5,492 nucleotides of DNA from SOKG01 sp964449845 (GTDB taxonomy: Bacteria; Chloroflexota; Dehalococcoidia; SZUA-161). Location of the stretch: contig CAYVES010000162.1 in NCBI GenBank assembly GCA_964449845.1, positions 1 through 5,492 on the forward strand. The letters are read 5' to 3'. Position numbers and translations under genes: made by a program. The notes under the pieces were generated by a model. It did not search any database. It was not told the origin of the DNA and saw nothing but the letters and a program-made list of their open reading frames with translations. Shown here piece after piece: positions 1-5,386 of the stretch. Position 1 is the first letter of the stretch. Each line of letters begins with the position of its first letter.

Positions 1-408
1 CTTAACCAAATTGCCAGCGTCTCTGTTCCTGATGCCAGGATGCTTGTGATTCAGCCTTGGGAAAGGGAGCTTTTGCCAGGCATAGAGAAGGCTATTCGCA
101 AGTCAGACCTTGGCGTCAACCCGACAAGCGATGGCAATGTGGTCCGGCTGGCTATTCCCCAGCTTACGGAGGAGCGGCGCAATCAGTTAGTCAAGATGGT
201 GCGAAAAAGGGTGGAGGAGGGGAAGGTGTCGGTGCGCAATGTGAGGCGAGAGGGACTTGAGAACTTGCGCGAACTCAAAGAAAATAAAGAGATGTCCGAG
301 GATGAGTACAAGCGGGCTTTGGGTCTATTGCAGCAGGTCACCGATAGATTCACTGAGGACATCGACCAAATAGCGAAAGACAAGGAAGACGAACTCCTGG
401 AATTGTGA
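1..408 (+). CDS. frr: Ribosome recycling factor, C-terminal part (5' end cut by window)
   Basis: Ribosome recycling factor acts in the cytoplasm with EF-G to split the post-termination ribosome so that its subunits can be reused. The frame is open from base 1 and encodes 135 residues starting LNQIASVSVPDAR. This aligns with the LRQLASVTVEDSR stretch of E. coli RRF near residue 51, and the remaining length matches the 185-residue E. coli protein exactly, so about 50 N-terminal residues lie outside the window. The first ATG in the fragment (base 40) is internal, not a start. Visible family hallmarks are SDLGVNP, LTEERR, and VRNVRR at fragment residues 78-83. The last corresponds to the long-helix domain I arginines (E. 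coli R129/R132 region) that contact the ribosome. The end DKEDELLEL is typical. uppS follows after 17 bp, as expected in the rpsB-tsf-pyrH-frr neighbourhood. Identification is secure. Confidence 0.96.
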   Translation, partial: LNQIASVSVPDARMLVIQPWERELLPGIEKAIRKSDLGVNPTSDGNVVRLAIPQLTEERRNQLVKMVRKRVEEGKVSVRNVRREGLENLRELKENKEMSEDEYKRALGLLQQVTDRFTEDIDQIAKDKEDELLEL

Positions 409-414
409 CGCACT

Positions 415-419
415 GAGGA
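415..419 (+). promoter_or_regulatory. Ribosome binding site for uppS (GTG start)
   Basis: GAGGA lies 6 nt before the GTG at 426. It is the only good Shine-Dalgarno match in the 17-bp gap after frr and supports GTG 426 as the start. No ATG would keep the essential N-terminal region of UppS. Confidence 0.6.
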
Positions 420-425
420 CGAGCA

Positions 426-1181
426 GTGGCAGCGACAAAGACAGCGGCATTGCCTGTGAAGAAGATATCCCCCCTCCCAAACCATGTCGCTATTATCATG
501 GATGGGAACGGTAGATGGGCCGCGAAGCGTGGCTTGCCCCGGCTTGTTGGGCATCGTGCCGGCACTGACAATGCCCGCCGCGTAGTTGAAGGCTTCGATC
601 GGCATCAGGTGAAATACCTCACCCTCTACGCTTTTTCCACGGAGAACTGGAGACGTCCTGGAGTAGAGGTGAGTGGGTTGCTGCGTCTTCTAGCTGGGAT
701 GATCGACCGCGAGACCAAGGCTCTGCATGAGAAAAACGTCAGGCTCAGTCATCTGGGAAGACTTGATGAGCTGCCGCTGGAGCTGCAAGATCAGGTTCAT
801 AAGGCGCTGGAGCTGACTAAGAATAATACCGGGATGAAGCTGAGCATTGCTTTTGATTATGGTGGTCGCGCAGAGATACTGGAGGCGGTTCGCCGCATTG
901 TCAAGGATAGGGTTCCCTCTGAAGATATCACCGAATCGCTGTTCAGCAGCTATCTTTATACCGTGGATGTACCTGAGCCAGACCTGATTATCCGCACTGG
1001 CGGAGAGATGAGGATGAGCAATTTCCTCATCTGGCAAGCAGCCTATAGTGAGTTCTACTCCACACCCACGTTGTGGCCGGACTTCGGTGACAAAGAGATC
1101 GAGAAAGCGCTAGTTGCGTACAGTCGGCGAGAGAGACGTTTCGGCGGATTGAAAGCGGAAGGAGAGCCAAGAGGGGGCTGA
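426..1181 (+). CDS. uppS: Undecaprenyl diphosphate synthase (cis-prenyltransferase)
   Basis: It condenses IPP units in cis configuration onto farnesyl diphosphate to make undecaprenyl diphosphate, the lipid carrier for peptidoglycan and other envelope polymers. It acts at the cytoplasmic membrane face. The 251-residue length is close to E. coli UppS (253). The first conserved block HVAIIMDGNGRWA (20-32) places the catalytic Asp at D26, the same number as in E. coli. Next come GHRAG (42-46), LYAFSTENW (67-75), YGGR (145-148), the IPP/Mg-binding block RTGGE (190-194) with R196 and S198 and then NFLIWQ, WPDF (217-220) and the C-terminal RRERRFGG. GTG 426 is chosen because it gives the normal N-terminal length and has GAGGA 6 nt upstream. 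One small oddity is D144 directly before YGGR, where the bacterial enzymes I recall usually have Asn. The stop codon sits in the left arm of a hairpin. Identification is very firm. Confidence 0.97.
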   Translation: MAATKTAALPVKKISPLPNHVAIIMDGNGRWAAKRGLPRLVGHRAGTDNARRVVEGFDRHQVKYLTLYAFSTENWRRPGVEVSGLLRLLAGMIDRETKALHEKNVRLSHLGRLDELPLELQDQVHKALELTKNNTGMKLSIAFDYGGRAEILEAVRRIVKDRVPSEDITESLFSSYLYTVDVPEPDLIIRTGGEMRMSNFLIWQAAYSEFYSTPTLWPDFGDKEIEKALVAYSRRERRFGGLKAEGEPRGG

Positions 1182-1196
1182 GGCAACTGAGCCCCC
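1173..1196 (+). promoter_or_regulatory. GC-rich hairpin across the uppS stop codon, before cdsA
   Basis: A perfect 7-bp inverted repeat, GGGGGCT (1173-1179) and AGCCCCC (1190-1196), encloses a 10-nt loop. The uppS TGA (1179-1181) begins in the left arm. The right arm is followed by GGTTTCTT, a short, weak T-run, and the cdsA ATG lies 16 nt after the stem. The shape recalls a weak intrinsic terminator or attenuator, but the T-run is broken and the downstream genes are clearly part of the same cluster. An mRNA stability or processing element is equally possible. The structure is seen directly; its role is inferred. Confidence 0.45.
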
Positions 1197-1212
1197 GGTT
1201 TCTTATCGGCGA

Positions 1213-2046
1213 ATGCTCCGGCAAAGAGTACTCAGTGCGCTGTTCTTCATACCCATCCTCTTCGTTTCCATCTGGTTTGGCGACCCCTGGTTCTCCGTTG
1301 TTGTGGCTGTCGCTGCTCTTTTGGGAGTTGTTGAGTTCTATGACATGTTTGCCCAGAAGAGATGGCAGCCTCTGACCCTCTTTGGCACGCTATGGACGCT
1401 GTTCTTCGTTTTCAACGCCCACTACGTGCATTCTTACGACTCCGAGACTACGCAGTTGCTGGTGACCTCGGCGCTGGTGAGTTCGGCGGTGATCCTGTCC
1501 TTGCTTTGTTCCCTTTTCCTGCGGTCCTCCACAGACAGAGCGCTATTTGCCTGGGCATGGAGCCTGGCAGGTGTGCTCTATATGGGCTGGCTCCTGAGCT
1601 ACTGGATTCTGCTGATGAACTCCGCTGAGTGGGTTGGCAGGGACTGGGTGCTGCTCGCACTCTTCTCCACTTTCGCGTTCGATTCCACTGCTTATTTTGT
1701 TGGGCGCGCTTTTGGAAAGCACAAGATGTCACCGACAGTATCTCCGGGAAAGACATGGGAGGGGGCGATTGGAGGGCTGGTGGGGTCAATAGCGGCTGTT
1801 ATCATCCTGGCGATCATGTTGGATACCCCGCTGGATATCGGTTACGGGAAACTGGTGGTCATTGGCTTCGCGATTGGTGTCTTTGCCCAGATCGGCGACC
1901 TCGCCGAGTCGAAGTTGAAACGGAGCACGGGGTTAAGTGAATCAGGGGATCTTATCCCGGGGCATGGGGGCATCCTGGATCGCTTGGATAGCATTGTCTT
2001 CACTGGGGTTGTAGTGTACTATTGTCTGAGGTGGTTCATAGGATGA
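1213..2046 (+). CDS. cdsA: Phosphatidate cytidylyltransferase (CDP-diacylglycerol synthase)
   Basis: An integral membrane enzyme that converts CTP and phosphatidic acid to CDP-diacylglycerol, the precursor of phosphatidylglycerol and other phospholipids. The 277-residue product is mostly hydrophobic, with roughly eight or nine membrane segments (for example about 6-22, 26-42, 55-71, 83-103, 110-135, 145-163, 186-203, 211-228 and 261-275). It carries DSTAYFVGR (157-165), SPGKTWEG (177-184), QIGDLAES (226-233) and the C-terminal signature spanning S233-D259, with KR at 236-237 and IPGHGGILDRLDS at 248-260. In the signature the usual Lys-Asp pair after KRx4 is replaced by S242-E243, a change at a metal-site position (see findings). 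The start MLRQRVLSALFFIP is the normal family N-terminus and no start codon lies close upstream in frame. No convincing Shine-Dalgarno precedes the ATG (only GGCGA immediately before it). The stop overlaps the dxr start as ATGA. The family call is firm; full activity is likely but unproven. Confidence 0.95.
   Translation: MLRQRVLSALFFIPILFVSIWFGDPWFSVVVAVAALLGVVEFYDMFAQKRWQPLTLFGTLWTLFFVFNAHYVHSYDSETTQLLVTSALVSSAVILSLLCSLFLRSSTDRALFAWAWSLAGVLYMGWLLSYWILLMNSAEWVGRDWVLLALFSTFAFDSTAYFVGRAFGKHKMSPTVSPGKTWEGAIGGLVGSIAAVIILAIMLDTPLDIGYGKLVVIGFAIGVFAQIGDLAESKLKRSTGLSESGDLIPGHGGILDRLDSIVFTGVVVYYCLRWFIG
2028..2034 (+). promoter_or_regulatory. Ribosome binding site for dxr, inside the cdsA 3' end
   Basis: GAGGTGG lies 8 nt before the ATG at 2043. 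It decides the start: a TTG seven codons upstream (2022) is in frame, but it would put this site inside the gene and add a tail before the canonical Dxr N-terminus. Confidence 0.7.
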
Positions 2047-3161
2047 GAGGACTCGCAGTCCTCGGTTCCACTGGCTCAATTGGGCGTCAGACGCTGGAGA
2101 TTGTTCGCGCTTTCCCCGAGAGATTAGAAGTGGTGGCCTTGGCAGGGGGGAAGAACATCTCTTTGCTGAAGGAACAGGTTGCAGAGTTTAGGCCAAGGTT
2201 GGTCTTCGCCGAGCTATTATCAGGTGGCGAAGGGGTATCGGGAGCAAGCTATCTTTCTCTGGAGGAGATAGCTTCTCATCCCGATGTCGACCTTGTAGTT
2301 GTAGCTACCTCTGGGAAAGCCGGTCTGGGCCCTACTCTGGCTGCAATTGGCGCTGGGAAGACGGTCGCTCTAGCCAACAAAGAGGTGCTGGTGATGGCAG
2401 GAGAGATCGTGACTGCCGAGGCTCAGTGTCATGAAGCCGAGATCATGCCCATCGATAGCGAGCACAGCGCCATCTGGCAGTGTCTGAGGGGGGAGGAGAA
2501 AAAAGGGATTTCCAAGCTAGTCCTGACTGCTTCCGGCGGCCCCTTCCGGTCGAGCTCTCCCGCCCAGCTAGCCTCGGTTACCCCGGAAGAGGCACTCAAT
2601 CACCCTACGTGGCAAATGGGAGTAAAGGTCACCATTGACTCTGCTACTCTGATGAACAAGGGCATGGAGGTCATTGAGGCCCGCTGGCTGTTCGATATCC
2701 CCTTTTCTCAGATCGAGGTGGTGATTCATCCCCAGAGCATAATCCACTCCGTTGTGGAGTTCATTGATGGTTCAGCGAAGGCACAGCTAAGCCCGCCAGA
2801 TATGAGGTTGCCCATCCAATATGCGCTGGCGTATCCTGATCGGTGGGAGGGCCCTTTTAGCCGAGCGCTTGATTTTGCAGAGATAGGCTCGCTTGACTTC
2901 GAGCCGGTGGATTTGGATAGGTTCCCCTGTTTGAAGCTGGCCAGGGAAGCTGGTGAAAGTGGAGGCACCTACCCCGCAGTGCTCAGCGCTGCCGATGAGG
3001 TGGCGGTGGAGCTTTTCTTGACAAGAAAGATAGGCTTTCAAGATATTTCTGCTGTGGTGGCCAAAACCCTCGATCGCCACCAGGTGATAAGCCATCCTTC
3101 TATCGAAGATGTTTTGGCGGCGGATGCCTGGGCCAGGGAAACCGCCAAAGCTGGGTTCTGA
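2043..3161 (+). CDS. dxr: 1-deoxy-D-xylulose 5-phosphate reductoisomerase
   Basis: Cytoplasmic enzyme of the MEP isoprenoid pathway. It rearranges and reduces DXP to 2-C-methyl-D-erythritol 4-phosphate using NADPH and a divalent metal, and it is the target of fosmidomycin. With the start at ATG 2043 the protein has 372 residues and begins MRGLAVLGSTGSIG, the NADPH-binding glycine motif at its usual place. Then come ALANKEVLVMAGE (109-121), the metal site D138-S139-E140 plus E209, TASGGPF (162-168), HPTWQMG (187-193; equivalents of E. coli H209, W212 and M214), and DSATLMNKGMEV (199-210; S200, N205 and K206 correspond to E. coli S222, N227 and K228). HPQSIIHS follows at 229-236. The C-terminal helical domain contains PAVLSAADEVAV (311-322). 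All catalytic residues I could place are present. The start overlaps the cdsA stop (ATGA) and suggests translational coupling; rseP begins 8 bp after the stop. Very firm. Confidence 0.97.
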   Translation: MRGLAVLGSTGSIGRQTLEIVRAFPERLEVVALAGGKNISLLKEQVAEFRPRLVFAELLSGGEGVSGASYLSLEEIASHPDVDLVVVATSGKAGLGPTLAAIGAGKTVALANKEVLVMAGEIVTAEAQCHEAEIMPIDSEHSAIWQCLRGEEKKGISKLVLTASGGPFRSSSPAQLASVTPEEALNHPTWQMGVKVTIDSATLMNKGMEVIEARWLFDIPFSQIEVVIHPQSIIHSVVEFIDGSAKAQLSPPDMRLPIQYALAYPDRWEGPFSRALDFAEIGSLDFEPVDLDRFPCLKLAREAGESGGTYPAVLSAADEVAVELFLTRKIGFQDISAVVAKTLDRHQVISHPSIEDVLAADAWARETAKAGF

Positions 3162-3163
3162 GG
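3160..3163 (+). promoter_or_regulatory. Ribosome binding site for rseP, overlapping the dxr stop
   Basis: GAGG shares its first two bases with the dxr TGA stop and lies 6 nt before the rseP ATG at 3170. A ribosome ending dxr therefore sits on the rseP initiation signal, which favours coupled translation. Confidence 0.55.
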
Positions 3164-3169
3164 TAGCGG

Positions 3170-4231
3170 ATGATCATAGTAACCATAATAGTCTTCATCC
3201 TTATCCTCGGTCTCTTAATCTTTGTCCATGAGATGGGGCATTTCATTGCCGCTAGGTTGGCGGGGGTTAAGGTCGAGGAGTTCGGCATGGGTTTCCCTCC
3301 CAGGCTTGTTGCCGTCAAGCGCGGTGAGACTGTGTACTCGCTCAACCTTATTCCTCTGGGCGGCTTTTGCAAACTGCTGGGGGAGGAGGATCCCGGCGAG
3401 CCCAGGAGCCTTGCCAGCAAGAGACCCCTGACCAGATTGTTCGTTCTTGGCGCGGGCCCGATGATGAACGCGGTGCTCCCTATCGTGCTCTTGACTATAG
3501 CCTTTATGGTTCCGAGGCAGGTGGTTATGGGGAATGTCCTGGTAGAAGAAGTTGCTGCGAACTCGCCAGCGGCGGAGGCGGGGATTGAGGCGGGTGATAC
3601 CATAGTCAGCATAGACGGGCACTCCGTTCAGAATTATTACGACCTGAATTATAACGTCCACCTCAGCCTGGGAGAGGAGACTACACTGGAGCTCGAAGCG
3701 GAGGATGGCAGCCAGAAGGTTGTGACGTTGGTCCCGCGGTGGGCTCCTCCTGAGGGAGAGGGAGCCATGGGTGTGACGGTCAGCCTGGCGAATGCATACG
3801 AGGTGAGTGAGCACGACCCATTTTGGGAAGCAGTGCCCAAGAGTGCAACCACCCTGTGGCATACCTTTGAATTGATCAGGAACGAGGTAAGGAGCTGGTT
3901 TGCAAGGGGGGCTGCACCTGAGGTCGCTGGCCCGGTCGGCATCTTCCAGCTCACGGACGAAGTGAGCGCGGCAGGGCCTTCATACCTGCTGGAGTTCGCC
4001 GCCTTTCTCAGCATCAATCTGGCCATAATCAATATACTTCCGCTGCCAGCGCTCGACGGTGGTAGGATCGTATTTGTTCTTTTGGAGGTGGTGCGGCGGG
4101 GGAAACGCGTCTCGCCCAGAACGGAGGGACTGGTTCATTTTGTGGGCTTCGCGATGCTGATCGGCCTGATACTGGTGATAACTTACTTCGACATCCTGCG
4201 CGTGATCAGTGGGGAGAGCCTGGTGCCATGA
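3170..4231 (+). CDS. rseP: Site-2 intramembrane zinc metalloprotease (RseP/RasP type)
   Basis: A membrane-embedded zinc protease that cuts transmembrane segments of anti-sigma factors or leftover signal peptides after a first cut by another protease. The 353-residue product has an N-terminal membrane segment (about 2-19) ending in the zinc motif HEMGH (20-24, catalytic E21). A second hydrophobic stretch (about 88-113) includes GAGPMMN (94-100). A single PDZ domain follows (about 118-190, with SPAAEAGIEAGDTIVSIDG at 132-150). EVAGPVGIFQLT lies at 251-262 and the second active-site motif NILPLPALDGGR at 288-299 (third zinc ligand D296). A last membrane segment spans about 323-345. The length and single PDZ match the shorter enzymes of Gram-positive and Chloroflexota type rather than the two-PDZ E. 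coli RseP (about 450 residues). No sigma/anti-sigma pair is present, so the substrate cannot be told. The stop overlaps the ispG start (ATGA). Placement between dxr and ispG is common and need not mean a role in isoprenoid synthesis. Confidence 0.95.
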   Translation: MIIVTIIVFILILGLLIFVHEMGHFIAARLAGVKVEEFGMGFPPRLVAVKRGETVYSLNLIPLGGFCKLLGEEDPGEPRSLASKRPLTRLFVLGAGPMMNAVLPIVLLTIAFMVPRQVVMGNVLVEEVAANSPAAEAGIEAGDTIVSIDGHSVQNYYDLNYNVHLSLGEETTLELEAEDGSQKVVTLVPRWAPPEGEGAMGVTVSLANAYEVSEHDPFWEAVPKSATTLWHTFELIRNEVRSWFARGAAPEVAGPVGIFQLTDEVSAAGPSYLLEFAAFLSINLAIINILPLPALDGGRIVFVLLEVVRRGKRVSPRTEGLVHFVGFAMLIGLILVITYFDILRVISGESLVP

Positions 4232-5298
4232 TTAAGCGTCGGTCATCGAAGGTGATCAGTGTCGGCGGAGTGGAGATCGGTGGTGCTGGACCAGTCGTGG
4301 TTCAATCAATGACCAAGACCGACACCCGCGATGTGGCGGCGACAGTCAACCAAATCCGCCAGCTTGAAGACTGCGGCTGTGAGATAGTGAGGGTAGCGGT
4401 GCCCGATGTGGATGCCGCGCAAGCTCTTGTTGAGATAAACAAGGCCGCATCCATTCCAGTCATTGCGGACATCCATTTCGACTACCGCCTGGCCCTGGCA
4501 GCACTGGAGGCTGGTGTCGATGGGCTCAGGCTAAACCCGGGTAACATCAGCGACCCCGATCAGATCAGCAAGGTAGTTCGTGCTGCCAGGGAGAGGGAGG
4601 TTCCGATACGTGTCGGCGTCAATGCGGGCAGCTTGCCCAGGTCGTCAGCCCCGGAGGCTTCGGTAGTGGAGCGCATGGTTGATGCTGCACTTGATCAAGT
4701 TCGCCTGCTGGAGAGCCTGGACTTCGAGTTGATCAAGGTATCGGTGAAGGCCTTCGATGTCCCCACCACCATCGAGGCGTATCAAGCCATTGCCCAGAGG
4801 ATGCCGTATCCGTTGCATCTGGGTATCACCGAGGCTGGGTTGCCCTTGACTGGGGCAATTCGCAGCTCAGTGGGCCTCGGGGTCTTGCTGTACCAGGGCA
4901 TCGGCGACACCATCAGGGTATCGCTTACCACCGCCGATCCCTGTCAGGAGGTGGAGTGCGCTTACGAGATACTGAAGTCGTTGAAGCTCAGAGAGCGAGG
5001 GCCTATACTGGTTAGCTGTCCCTCCTGTGGACGCGCTGAGAGCGACATCGTGAGACTGGCCCAGGAAGTCGAGGAAAGGCTGCAGAAGGTCCAGAAAGCG
5101 ATTAAGGTGGCTGTGATGGGATGTGTAGTGAACGGCCCGGGCGAGGCCAAAGACGCCGATATAGGCATCGCCTGCGGCAGGGGCAAGGGAGTGCTCTTCA
5201 GAAAAGGGGAGAAGCTGCGAACGGTGGAGGAAGCTGATTTCCTGGAGGCGCTGATGGCGGAAGTTGAAACCTTTCGTGACAGAGAAATGACTCGATAA
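4228..5298 (+). CDS. ispG: (E)-4-hydroxy-3-methylbut-2-enyl diphosphate synthase (IspG/GcpE)
   Basis: Iron-sulfur enzyme of the MEP pathway that reductively opens methylerythritol cyclodiphosphate (MEcPP) to HMBPP, the substrate of IspH. It acts in the cytoplasm and needs a ferredoxin- or flavodoxin-type electron donor. The 356-residue product is the compact bacterial form: an N-terminal TIM barrel (about 1-250, with VQSMTKTDT at 25-33, ADIHFDY at 80-86 and LRLNPGN at 100-106) and a C-terminal cluster domain. The 4Fe-4S ligands are C264 and C267 in SCPSCGR, C299 in MGCVVNGPGEA, and E306 in the same motif, all present. C316 sits in GIACGRGKG, where I more often recall Gly-Gly; it is not one of the known ligands. 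The ATG overlaps the rseP stop. The nearest Shine-Dalgarno-like run, GGGGAG (4211-4216), is 11 nt away, somewhat far, so coupling to rseP translation is likely. It is the last recognisable gene; the ispH partner is not in the window. Very firm. Confidence 0.97.
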   Translation: MIKRRSSKVISVGGVEIGGAGPVVVQSMTKTDTRDVAATVNQIRQLEDCGCEIVRVAVPDVDAAQALVEINKAASIPVIADIHFDYRLALAALEAGVDGLRLNPGNISDPDQISKVVRAAREREVPIRVGVNAGSLPRSSAPEASVVERMVDAALDQVRLLESLDFELIKVSVKAFDVPTTIEAYQAIAQRMPYPLHLGITEAGLPLTGAIRSSVGLGVLLYQGIGDTIRVSLTTADPCQEVECAYEILKSLKLRERGPILVSCPSCGRAESDIVRLAQEVEERLQKVQKAIKVAVMGCVVNGPGEAKDADIGIACGRGKGVLFRKGEKLRTVEEADFLEALMAEVETFRDREMTR

Positions 5299-5302
5299 CA
5301 AA

Positions 5303-5314
5303 CGCCTATAGGCG
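5303..5314 (+). repeat. 12-bp perfect palindrome just after ispG
   Basis: CGCCTATAGGCG reads the same on both strands and starts 4 bp after the ispG stop. As RNA it would give only a 4-bp stem with a TATA loop and no T-run follows, so it is a poor terminator. It could be a small protein-binding site or chance. Confidence 0.3.
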
Positions 5315-5386
5315 GTCGCTCACCATCGAATGATGAAAGTAGAGGTAGGCTGTGAGGGTGCCCTTTTCTTGTCCCCCTCTCTCTAA

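Noticed and set aside
351..420. Direct repeat CACTGAGGAC at 351-360 and 411-420, exactly 60 bp apart
   Set aside because: One copy is coding sequence in frr and the other holds the uppS ribosome binding site. A 10-bp match at short range is plausible by chance in a window this size.
183..605. Minus-strand open frame of 140 codons across the frr/uppS junction
   Set aside because: It crosses two firmly identified genes, is rich in Ser/Arg in a low-complexity way, and resembles no family.
2022..2042. Earlier TTG start for dxr, adding seven residues
   Set aside because: The ATG at 2043 gives the normal Dxr N-terminus, overlaps the cdsA stop as ATGA, and has GAGGTGG at the right distance; the TTG would swallow that site.
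3215..3862. Long open frame on the minus strand opposite rseP (215 codons), with another at 3100-3612
   Set aside because: Both lie wholly or mostly antisense to well-identified rseP codons, have no recognisable domain, and are expected by-products of codon bias in GC-rich genes.
4202..4261. Direct repeat GTGATCAGTG at 4202-4211 and 4252-4261, 50 bp apart around the rseP/ispG overlap
   Set aside because: Both copies encode ordinary protein sequence (Val-Ile-Ser) in different genes, and the short length does not exceed chance expectation clearly enough to claim a site.
5299..5360. Possible promoter or start of the next gene downstream of ispG
   Set aside because: I see no convincing -35/-10 pair and no start of a known neighbour such as proS; the stretch holds only the 12-bp palindrome.
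5330..5386. Tiny open frame after ispG (ATG ATG AAA ..., 18 codons)
   Set aside because: It has no clear ribosome binding site and runs into the pyrimidine repeat tract. Nothing supports it as a real peptide.
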